From: Bacteroidales bacterium
Lineage (GTDB): Bacteria; Bacteroidota; Bacteroidia; Bacteroidales; Dysgonomonadaceae
Length of the DNA: 5,464 nucleotides
Direction: 5' to 3'
NCBI GenBank assembly: GCA_012518155.1
Contig: JAAYTC010000169.1
Coordinates: 1 to 5,464 of the forward strand
Under the pieces are notes generated by a model. The model ran no database searches. It was given only the letters and a program-made list of their open reading frames with translations, and was not told the origin of the DNA. Made by a program: the position numbers and the translations under genes. Positions 1 through 5,375 of this stretch are shown here, in pieces; the first letter of the stretch is position 1; every line of letters begins with the position of its first letter.

Positions 1-392
1 GCCAACTCGTTCACTATATACCGCTGATTCTCCGTGGGGTCGTCCACGATGGTATGCAGGGTGGTGACCACGGGCATCCGTAACCGCTTTAGCAGTTGAA
101 GGACGTGAACGCCATCGGTACCGCCGAAGATCCCGAACTCGTGTTGCAGGATTACCGCGTCGTAGTTATTGGAGTTCAGGTATTCGGCCCCGTTGATGTA
201 CGAGGCCATCACGTTCTGTTCAACTTCAAACACCACGTCATCGGGATAACCGTAACGGTTCAACCCGTCGTTCATGGCTACTACGGCAGTAGTAACTCCA
301 CTCTCCTTCATTCCGTCGTTCAAATCCTTTGTAAACGTGGCTATACCACATTTCCGGGGAGGATAATTCCCTATAAGCGCGATCTTATTCAT
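1..392 (-). CDS. Glycosyltransferase, family 4-like (GT-B fold), N-terminal part; cut by left window edge
   Basis: Reading the minus strand from an ATG at 392-390 gives 130 uninterrupted codons to the window edge, beginning MNKIALIGNYPPRKCGIATF. The YPPRKCGIATF segment (residues 10-20) is the glycine-containing N-terminal loop typical of GT4-type glycosyltransferases. LQHEFGIFGG (82-91) and PVVTTLHT (107-114) follow at the spacing expected for the acceptor-side Rossmann domain of a GT-B enzyme. Such enzymes move a sugar from a nucleotide-sugar donor to a glycan or lipid acceptor in the cytoplasm. The nucleotide-sugar-binding C-terminal domain lies outside the window, so donor and acceptor cannot be named. 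The start is well defined: an in-frame TAA (minus-strand reading of 414-416) lies eight codons upstream with no other ATG, GTG or TTG between. No Shine-Dalgarno lies close to the ATG; a GGAGGTGG (minus strand, 419-426) is 26 bases away, too far for normal use. The gene diverges from carA and probably belongs to another transcription unit. Confidence 0.85.
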   Translation of the reverse strand, partial: MNKIALIGNYPPRKCGIATFTKDLNDGMKESGVTTAVVAMNDGLNRYGYPDDVVFEVEQNVMASYINGAEYLNSNNYDAVILQHEFGIFGGTDGVHVLQLLKRLRMPVVTTLHTIVDDPTENQRYIVNEL

Positions 393-490
393 ATATTTGG
401 CAAAAGTTATGGTTTAATCCACCTCCAACCAATCGGGCAGATTATACACAATTAAACATTCTAAACTGATTTGATTTCGTTAAAAATACC

Positions 491-529
491 CAAACGTTCT
501 TATCGTTTGTTGATTGCCACGGGGGCAAT
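491..529. repeat. Two adjacent short inverted repeats in the divergent promoter region
   Basis: CAAACG (491-496) and CGTTTG (504-509) form a perfect 6-bp inverted repeat with a 7-nt spacer. Three bases later, ATTGCC (513-518) and GGCAAT (524-529) form a second perfect 6-bp inverted repeat with a 5-nt spacer. They lie about 80-120 bp upstream of the candidate carA -7 box and about 100-140 bp upstream of the glycosyltransferase start. Dyads in such a place could be operators or hairpins, but each is short enough to occur by chance. Confidence 0.35.
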
Positions 530-609
530 AGGTTTCAGTGTTTCTATTTTTAACGTCGTAATATAACAAAAAAAGCGGATAAAAGCAAACCGAGGTCCGG
601 ATTTTTACT

Positions 610-617
610 TACCTTTG
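610..617 (+). promoter_or_regulatory. Candidate Bacteroides-type -7 promoter box for carA (TACCTTTG)
   Basis: TACCTTTG exactly matches the TAnnTTTG -7 consensus used by the primary sigma factor of Bacteroidota. It would place transcription start near 622-626 and give carA a short leader of roughly 40 nt. A matching TTTG-type -33 element is not visible at the usual distance (about 585-592 reads GCAAACCG), so the promoter may be weak, activator-dependent, or a chance match. Just downstream, ATATCA occurs twice (625-630 and 635-640) around the expected start. Confidence 0.5.
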
Positions 618-653
618 TGTCCTAATATCATACGATATCAACCCAATAAAATA

Positions 654-668
654 ATGTTCGCACGATGA
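654..668 (+). other. Four-codon upstream ORF overlapping the carA start codon (ATGA)
   Basis: ATG at 654 begins Met-Phe-Ala-Arg followed by TGA at 666-668. That TGA overlaps the carA ATG (665-667) in the classic ATGA arrangement of translational coupling. The last sense codon is CGA (Arg). There is no Shine-Dalgarno in front of it. It may be chance, or a reinitiation element controlling carA. Nothing in the sequence proves that it is translated. Confidence 0.25.
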
Positions 669-1744
669 ATAAAGATAGACCGGTGCGACTGATCCTTGAA
701 AACGGAATGGTGTTTCAGGGACGGTCTTTTGGGGCCGATAGGGCCGCGTCGGGAGAGGTCGTTTTCAATACAGCGATGGTAGGGTACCCCGAAAGCTTGA
801 CAGACCCCTCCTATAAAGGACAGATTTTAACGCTCACATATCCTATAATCGGAAATTACGGAGTTCCCGCACACAGCGAAACAGACGGAGTTTCCGATTT
901 TTTTGAGTCCAACCGTGTACAGGTAAGCGGACTGATCGTGCAGGAGTATTCCGGCGCGTATTCGCACTGGAACGGGAAGAGGAGCTTAGGCGAGTGGCTC
1001 GAAGGGGCGGGGGTCCCGGGCATTTATGGCATCGATACACGACGGCTGACCAAGGTGTTGCGCGAGAAGGGTTCCCTCTTGGGAAAGATCGTGGCGGAAG
1101 AGGAGGAGGCCGAGCGGGTCCCTTTCGTCGACCCGGCGGCCTCGAACCTGGTGGCTCAAGTAAGCTGCCGCGCGCCGATCGTGTATGGAGCGGGCAGCCG
1201 AAAGGTGGTGCTGGTGGATTGCGGCACGAAGCTCCAAATCACGCGAGAGCTCACGGGCTTAGGGGTACAGGTTGTACGAGTACCGTGGGATTACGACTTC
1301 AACCAAATCGATTACGACGGGGTGGTGATCTCCAACGGGCCGGGCAATCCGGACTACTGTGGTATTACGGTCGCGCACGTGCGTGAGGCGATGCAGTGGG
1401 AGAAGCCGATCTTCGGGATCTGCATGGGGAACCAAATCTTGGCTAAGGCGGCCGGTGCGACCACCTATAAACTGAAGTATGGCCACCGGGGGCATAACCA
1501 ACCGGTGCGGAGGGTAGGGAGCAACGACTGCTACATCACCTCGCAGAATCATGGTTACGCGGTGGACGAGACAAAGCTGGGAAGCGATTGGGAGCTGTGG
1601 TTCATGAACATGAACGATGGCACCAACGAGGGGATTCGGCACAAGAACAAGCCCTTTTTCTCGGTGCAGTTCCATCCCGAGGCGAAGGGGGGGCCGACCG
1701 ATACACGGTTCTTCTTCGAGGAGTTTTATAAGCAACTCGGCTGA
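665..1744 (+). CDS. carA: Carbamoyl-phosphate synthase small (glutamine amidotransferase) subunit
   Basis: This 359-residue protein hydrolyses glutamine and channels ammonia to CarB for carbamoyl phosphate synthesis in the cytoplasm, feeding arginine and pyrimidine pathways. The N-terminal CPS small-subunit domain (about residues 6-140) contains GEVVFNTAMVGYPESLTDPSY (30-50) and IYGIDTRRLT (120-129). The class I amidotransferase domain (about 180-357) contains NGPGNP (224-229), the nucleophile elbow GICMGNQ with Cys253, QNHGYAV (294-300) and QFHPEAKGGPTD with His337 and Glu339. The Cys-His-Glu triad is therefore intact and glutaminase activity is expected. The usual elbow reads GICLGHQ; here the His is Asn256, a change also seen in vertebrate CPS1 (GISTGN), although CPS1 lacks the Cys. 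Length is near the family norm of about 360-380. The ATG at 665 gives the standard N-terminus; the ATG at 654 is out of frame. The first 280 bases or so use more AT-rich codons than the rest. carB follows 158 bp downstream on the same strand. Confidence 0.97.
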   Translation: MNKDRPVRLILENGMVFQGRSFGADRAASGEVVFNTAMVGYPESLTDPSYKGQILTLTYPIIGNYGVPAHSETDGVSDFFESNRVQVSGLIVQEYSGAYSHWNGKRSLGEWLEGAGVPGIYGIDTRRLTKVLREKGSLLGKIVAEEEEAERVPFVDPAASNLVAQVSCRAPIVYGAGSRKVVLVDCGTKLQITRELTGLGVQVVRVPWDYDFNQIDYDGVVISNGPGNPDYCGITVAHVREAMQWEKPIFGICMGNQILAKAAGATTYKLKYGHRGHNQPVRRVGSNDCYITSQNHGYAVDETKLGSDWELWFMNMNDGTNEGIRHKNKPFFSVQFHPEAKGGPTDTRFFFEEFYKQLG

Positions 1745-1780
1745 TTTGTTGATGTGATAATTTCAAATTTTGCTTGTGCC

Positions 1781-1837
1781 ATGGTTATAGCTCATCGAAT
1801 GGGTACCCCACGAAATAGCTATATGTCTTATATTTAG
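1781..1837 (+). other. Possible 18-codon leader ORF between carA and carB
   Basis: ATG at 1781 opens an 18-residue reading frame (MVIAHRMGTPRNSYMSYI) ending in TAG at 1835-1837. Both Arg codons are CGA (1796-1798 and 1811-1813). The ORF overlaps the 5' arms of two alternative hairpins, the arrangement expected for translation-coupled attenuation of carB. It has no Shine-Dalgarno, but carB itself also lacks a clear one. An ORF of this length is easily formed by chance. Confidence 0.2.
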
Positions 1838-1848
1838 CTATACAACCA
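1782..1848 (+). promoter_or_regulatory. Two mutually exclusive hairpins in the carA-carB leader (candidate attenuator)
   Basis: Hairpin A pairs ATAGCTATAT (1815-1824) with ATAT (1830-1833) plus AGCTAT (1836-1841) around a GTCTT loop, leaving a two-base TT bulge. Hairpin B pairs TGGTTATAGCT (1782-1792) with AGCTATACAACCA (1836-1848), apart from a two-base AC bulge. Both use AGCTAT at 1836-1841 as the 3' arm, so they cannot form together. There is no U-tract after either stem, so this is not an ordinary intrinsic terminator. A palindromic GGGTACCC (1801-1808) lies in the loop of hairpin B. The base pairing is read directly from the sequence; regulation is inference. Confidence 0.35.
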
Positions 1849-1902
1849 CGATGATAAGATGATTTGTTGATGTGATTAATGGTGTGTGATTTATAATAAA
1901 CG

Positions 1903-4900
1903 ATGAATAACAGGATAAAGAAAGTCGTTGTGCTGGGTTCCGGTGCGCTCAAAATAGGCGAGGCGGGGGAGTTTGATTACTCCGGTTCGCAAGCGCTCAA
2001 GGCACTGCGTGAGGAGGGAGTGGCGACGGTGCTCATCAATCCCAATATCGCCACGGTGCAGACCTCGGAGGGGGTGGCGGATAAGATCTACTTCTTGCCG
2101 GTCTCCCCCTTTTTCGTGGAGAAGGTGATCAAGCGGGAGCGGCCGGACGGGGTATTGCTAGCCTTCGGGGGGCAGACCGCGCTGAATTGCGGGGTGAAAC
2201 TCTACGAATCGGGGGTGTTCGAGAAGTATGATGTGAGCGTGCTGGGTACCCCGGTACAGGCGATCATGGATACCGAGGATAGGGACCTTTTCGTGAAGAA
2301 GCTGCAGCAGATTGGCGTGAAGACCATCCAAAGCGAGGCAGTCGCCACCGTGAACCAAGCACTGACGGCCGCGAAGCGGCTGGGGTACCCGGTCATCCTG
2401 CGGGCTGCCTACGCGTTGGGAGGGCTCGGATCCGGCTTCTGCGATCACCCCGAGGAGTTGGAAGCGTTGGCAAGCAAGGCGCTCCACTATTCCGATCAAC
2501 TCCTTGTCGAGAAGTCGCTGAAGGGGTGGAAAGAGATTGAATACGAGGTGGTGCGCGATCGATACGATAACTGCATCACCGTGTGCAACATGGAGAACTT
2601 CGACCCGCTGGGGATCCATACCGGCGAGAGCATCGTGGTGGCTCCCTCGCAGACCCTTACTAACAGCGAATACCATAAACTAAGGGAGTTGGCCATCCGG
2701 ATCGTACGCCACATCGGTATCGTGGGCGAATGCAACGTGCAATATGCCTTCGACCCGGTGTCGGAAGATTACCGGGTGATCGAGGTGAACGCGCGGTTGA
2801 GCCGCTCTTCGGCGTTGGCGTCGAAGGCTACCGGATACCCCCTGGCATTCGTCGCCGCCAAGTTGGGCCTCGGGTACGGACTATTCGACCTGAAGAACTC
2901 GGTAACCGGCTCCACCAGCGCGTTCTTCGAGCCGGCACTCGACTACGTGGTGGTGAAAATCCCGCGGTGGGACCTCGGGAAGTTCAGCGGCGTCTCCCGG
3001 GAGATTGGTTCTTCGATGAAGTCGGTGGGCGAGGTCATGGCAATTGGGCGCACGTTCGAGGAGGCGATCCAGAAAGGACTCCGCATGATCGGGGTGGGGA
3101 TGCAGGGGTTCGTGGAGAACAAAGAGTTGAAGATCGCTAACGTTGAACAAGCATTGCGAGAGCCTACCGATCAGCGTATTTTCGTTGTCAGCAAGGCATT
3201 CAGGGAGGGGTATAGCATCGACCGGATTCACGAGTTGACGAAGATCGACCGCTGGTTTCTGCAGCGGCTGCGAAACATCGTGGATACCGCAGAAGAGCTG
3301 GAAGCGCTCCCCCCGAAATCGATTCCCCTGACATCCGCGAACGAAAAATCAGTTGTCGATAATACCCAAGTTGACAATCATCCGGTGAAACTCCTACGAG
3401 ATGAAGCCAATCCCGTTTTTGATGAATTGCTCCGTCGTGCCAAACAACAAGGGTTCTCCGACCTGCAGGTGGCAAGGGCTCTCCGGAAAGGGGTACCGGG
3501 CCCGGTAGAGGAGGCGGCGATACGTGTCTACCGAAAGCAACAGGGCATTCTGCCGGTAGTGAAACAGATCGATACCCTGGCGGCAGAGTATCCCGCGCGG
3601 ACCAATTACCTCTACCTCACCTATAATGGCACGGAACACGATGTGCGGTACAGGGGCGACCGCCGTTCGGTGATCGTGCTGGGGTCGGGGGCTTATCGAG
3701 TAGGGTCATCCGTGGAGTTCGACTGGTGCTCGGTGAACGCGCTCGAAAGCGTGCGGAAAGAGGGGTACCGGTCGGTGATGATTAACTTCAACCCCGAGAC
3801 GGTATCGACCGATTACGACGTGTGCGACCGCCTCTACTTCGATGAACTGTCGCACGAACGGGTGATGGATATCGTGGAGCTGGAGAACCCACACGGGGTG
3901 ATTCTCTCCGTGGGGGGACAAATTCCCAATAACTTGGCGGTGGGCCTGCACGAGGAGGGGGTGCCCATCTTGGGGACCTCCGCCAAGAGCATTGATAACG
4001 CGGAGGACCGGCATAAGTTCTCATCGATGTTGGACCGGCTTGCAATCGATCAGCCCCGCTGGAAAGAGATGAGCCGGATGGAGGATATTCACGGCTTTGC
4101 TAACGAGGTGGGTTTCCCGTTACTGGTGCGGCCCTCCTACGTGCTATCGGGCGCGGCGATGAATGTCTGCTCCAACCAAGATGAGCTCGAGCGGTTCCTG
4201 ACGCTGGCCACCGAGGTGTCGAGCGAGTACCCGGTAGTGGTTTCGGAGTTTATCGAAGAGGCGAAAGAGATCGAGATGGACGCGGTGGCGCGGGACGGTG
4301 AGTTGCTGGTCTACGCGCTCTCGGAACACGTGGAGTTCGCCGGGGTACACTCGGGCGATGCCACCATCCAGTTCCCGCCACAGAAAATATACGTGCAGAC
4401 CGTGCGCCGCATCAAACAGGTTACCCGTGAGATTGCCCGCGCGTTGAATATCTCCGGGCCGTTTAATATCCAGTTCTTGGCAAAGGAGAACGATATCAAG
4501 GTGATCGAGTGCAACCTCCGGGCCTCTCGGTCGCTTCCGTTCGCTTCTAAGGTGTTGAAAATAAATTTCGTGGAGCTGGCTACGAAAGTGATGCTTCAAG
4601 TTCCGGTAGAGAAGCCCGAGAAGTCCGCCTTCGACTTGGACTACGTGGGTATCAAGGCTCCCCAGTTCTCTTTTACTCGTCTGCAGAAGGCGGATCCCGT
4701 GCTGGGAGTCGATATGGCTTCGACGGGAGAAGTGGGGGCGCTGGGGATCCATTTCGACGATGCCCTGCTGACCGCGATGTTGGCGGTGGGACATCGCGTA
4801 CCGGAGAAGCACGTCATGGTGTCGTCCGGAGGTACTCGGTCGAAGGTCACCCTGCTGGACGCTTGTCAGCTGCTGCAACGGCACGGCTACCTCCTGTACG

Positions 4901-5208
4901 CCACCCGGGGGACGCACCGCTTCTTGGAAGAGAACGGGGTAGAGAGCACCCACGTGGTGTGGCCCGATGAGGAGGGCGAGCCGAGGGTGGACCGGATGAT
5001 CGCGGAGAGGAAGTTCGACCTGATTATCAACATCCCCAAGAACCTCACCGAGCGGGAGCTTACCAACGGCTATAAAATACGACGTGGGGCGATCGACCAT
5101 AACATCCCGCTGATTACCAACGCGCGGCTGGCGAGTGCTTTTATTAAAGCCTTCTGCCGGATTGGTGTAGAGGATATCGCCATCAAGCACTGGGGCGAGT
5201 TCAATTAG
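1903..5208 (+). CDS. carB: Carbamoyl-phosphate synthase large subunit, CAD/CPS1-like type
   Basis: This 1101-residue synthetase makes carbamoyl phosphate from bicarbonate, CarA-derived ammonia and two ATP. Its duplicated halves are intact. The first (about 1-400) has GSGALKIGEAGEFDYSG (12-28), Arg127, Arg167 before ALGGLGSG, GIHTGES with His239, NVQ (278-280) and EVNARLSR (294-301). The second (about 587-940) has GSGAYRVGSSVEFDW, RPSYVLSGAAM from Arg743, GVHSGD with His816, NIQ (855-857) and ECNLRASR (869-876). Both active sites therefore look functional. An oligomerisation domain lies between them, and an MGS-like allosteric domain occupies about 966-1101. Wording such as SLKGWKEIEYEVVRD, TNYLYLTY and SSVEFDWC resembles animal CAD and CPS1 more than E. 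coli CarB. The protein is about 28 residues longer than E. coli CarB (1073), mainly through a polar linker at about 472-503 encoded by AT-richer DNA. Glu20 replaces the usual Gln of IGQ. The ATG start gives the standard N-terminus. A second carB follows. Confidence 0.97.
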   Translation: MNNRIKKVVVLGSGALKIGEAGEFDYSGSQALKALREEGVATVLINPNIATVQTSEGVADKIYFLPVSPFFVEKVIKRERPDGVLLAFGGQTALNCGVKLYESGVFEKYDVSVLGTPVQAIMDTEDRDLFVKKLQQIGVKTIQSEAVATVNQALTAAKRLGYPVILRAAYALGGLGSGFCDHPEELEALASKALHYSDQLLVEKSLKGWKEIEYEVVRDRYDNCITVCNMENFDPLGIHTGESIVVAPSQTLTNSEYHKLRELAIRIVRHIGIVGECNVQYAFDPVSEDYRVIEVNARLSRSSALASKATGYPLAFVAAKLGLGYGLFDLKNSVTGSTSAFFEPALDYVVVKIPRWDLGKFSGVSREIGSSMKSVGEVMAIGRTFEEAIQKGLRMIGVGMQGFVENKELKIANVEQALREPTDQRIFVVSKAFREGYSIDRIHELTKIDRWFLQRLRNIVDTAEELEALPPKSIPLTSANEKSVVDNTQVDNHPVKLLRDEANPVFDELLRRAKQQGFSDLQVARALRKGVPGPVEEAAIRVYRKQQGILPVVKQIDTLAAEYPARTNYLYLTYNGTEHDVRYRGDRRSVIVLGSGAYRVGSSVEFDWCSVNALESVRKEGYRSVMINFNPETVSTDYDVCDRLYFDELSHERVMDIVELENPHGVILSVGGQIPNNLAVGLHEEGVPILGTSAKSIDNAEDRHKFSSMLDRLAIDQPRWKEMSRMEDIHGFANEVGFPLLVRPSYVLSGAAMNVCSNQDELERFLTLATEVSSEYPVVVSEFIEEAKEIEMDAVARDGELLVYALSEHVEFAGVHSGDATIQFPPQKIYVQTVRRIKQVTREIARALNISGPFNIQFLAKENDIKVIECNLRASRSLPFASKVLKINFVELATKVMLQVPVEKPEKSAFDLDYVGIKAPQFSFTRLQKADPVLGVDMASTGEVGALGIHFDDALLTAMLAVGHRVPEKHVMVSSGGTRSKVTLLDACQLLQRHGYLLYATRGTHRFLEENGVESTHVVWPDEEGEPRVDRMIAERKFDLIINIPKNLTERELTNGYKIRRGAIDHNIPLITNARLASAFIKAFCRIGVEDIAIKHWGEFN

Positions 5209-5375
5209 CCGAGGCGCGGGATTATATGTCTAAAAAAGCTATCTTCGCGGGGATAATTCATTGGATGCATCAATCGGTTGGCTTCACGGGGCCACGAAAT
5301 ATAAACGGTCGGGAACTAATAACCGCCAATAGATAAAAGAATACAATTAGAATAACAGATAGAGTTACAACGAGA
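5209..5375. other. Spacer between the two carB genes
   Basis: This 167-bp spacer shows no intrinsic terminator: there is no stable GC-rich stem followed by a T-run. Readthrough from carB into the second carB is therefore plausible. It holds a possible 36-codon ORF (5226-5336), a palindromic GATGCATC (5264-5271), and short words shared with the carA-carB spacer. TATATGTCT is at 5223-5231, AGCTAT at 5237-5242 and CCACGAAATA at 5292-5301. No Bacteroides-type -7 box was found here. Confidence 0.6.
5226..5336 (+). CDS. Possible 36-residue small ORF between the two carB genes, function unknown
   Basis: ATG at 5226 opens 36 codons ending in TAA at 5334-5336. It starts 17 bases after the carB stop and ends 39 bases before the second carB. 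A GAGG at 5211-5214 lies 11 bases upstream and could serve as a weak ribosome site. The peptide starts MSKKAIFAGIIHW and ends in GRELITANR; I recognise no family, signal peptide or transmembrane segment. It shares an in-frame Pro-Arg-Asn (CCA CGA AAT) with the possible leader ORF ahead of the first carB. It may be a leader peptide or simply an open frame by chance. A random ORF of this size in a 167-bp spacer is not rare, so confidence is low. Confidence 0.2.
   Translation: MSKKAIFAGIIHWMHQSVGFTGPRNINGRELITANR

Larger units (their letters stand above)
393..664. other. Divergent AT-rich intergenic region between the glycosyltransferase gene and carA
   Basis: This 272-bp spacer separates two divergently transcribed genes, so it should hold promoters for both. 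I see a candidate carA -7 box at 610-617, two adjacent inverted repeats at 491-529, and a four-codon upstream ORF at 654-668. No -7 box of the Bacteroides type (TAnnTTTG) was found on the minus strand for the glycosyltransferase gene. Nothing resembling a tRNA, a known riboswitch or a conserved protein-coding gene is visible here. Confidence 0.7.
1742..1876. repeat. Perfect 17-bp direct repeat pair flanking a 101-bp spacer segment
   Basis: TGATTTGTTGATGTGAT occurs at 1742-1758, where its first three bases are the carA stop codon, and again at 1860-1876. The copies start 118 bp apart. Removing one copy plus the 101-bp segment would leave carA and carB 40 bp apart, a typical operon spacing. The segment could therefore be an insertion or the result of a slippage or duplication event. 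I see no terminal inverted repeats at its ends, so it is not recognisable as a transposon-derived element. AT/TG-rich repeats like this one are also common in Bacteroides spacers. Confidence 0.8.

Noticed and set aside
392..399. TATATTTG, a match to the Bacteroides -7 consensus on the plus strand
   Set aside because: It overlaps the start of the minus-strand glycosyltransferase gene, lies 270 bp from carA with no -33 partner, and is a simple AT-rich chance match.
96..455. 119-codon plus-strand ORF at the left edge
   Set aside because: It lies antisense to the glycosyltransferase frame, which has clear GT4 motifs; the plus-strand peptide shows no recognisable domain.
1259..1735. 158-codon minus-strand ORF inside carA
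   Set aside because: It is a shadow of the amidotransferase domain of carA, with no motif of its own.
117..3771. Repeated GGTACC hexamers (near 117, 783, 1802, 2247, 2385, 3493 and 3766)
   Set aside because: More frequent than random expectation, but most fall in Gly-Tyr/Gly-Thr-Pro codon contexts of a GC-rich gene, so codon use explains them.
4144..5190. 348-codon minus-strand ORF antisense to the 3' part of carB
   Set aside because: Long antisense frames are common opposite GC-rich genes; the peptide is Arg/His/Leu-rich and shows no family motif, while carB on the other strand is fully conserved.
5264..5271. GATGCATC palindrome in the spacer between the carB genes
   Set aside because: An isolated 8-bp palindrome with no partner or flanking structure; too short to call an operator.
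5209..5375. Possible terminator after the first carB
   Set aside because: No stable stem followed by a T-run is present; the A-run at 5232-5237 is not preceded or followed by a convincing stem.
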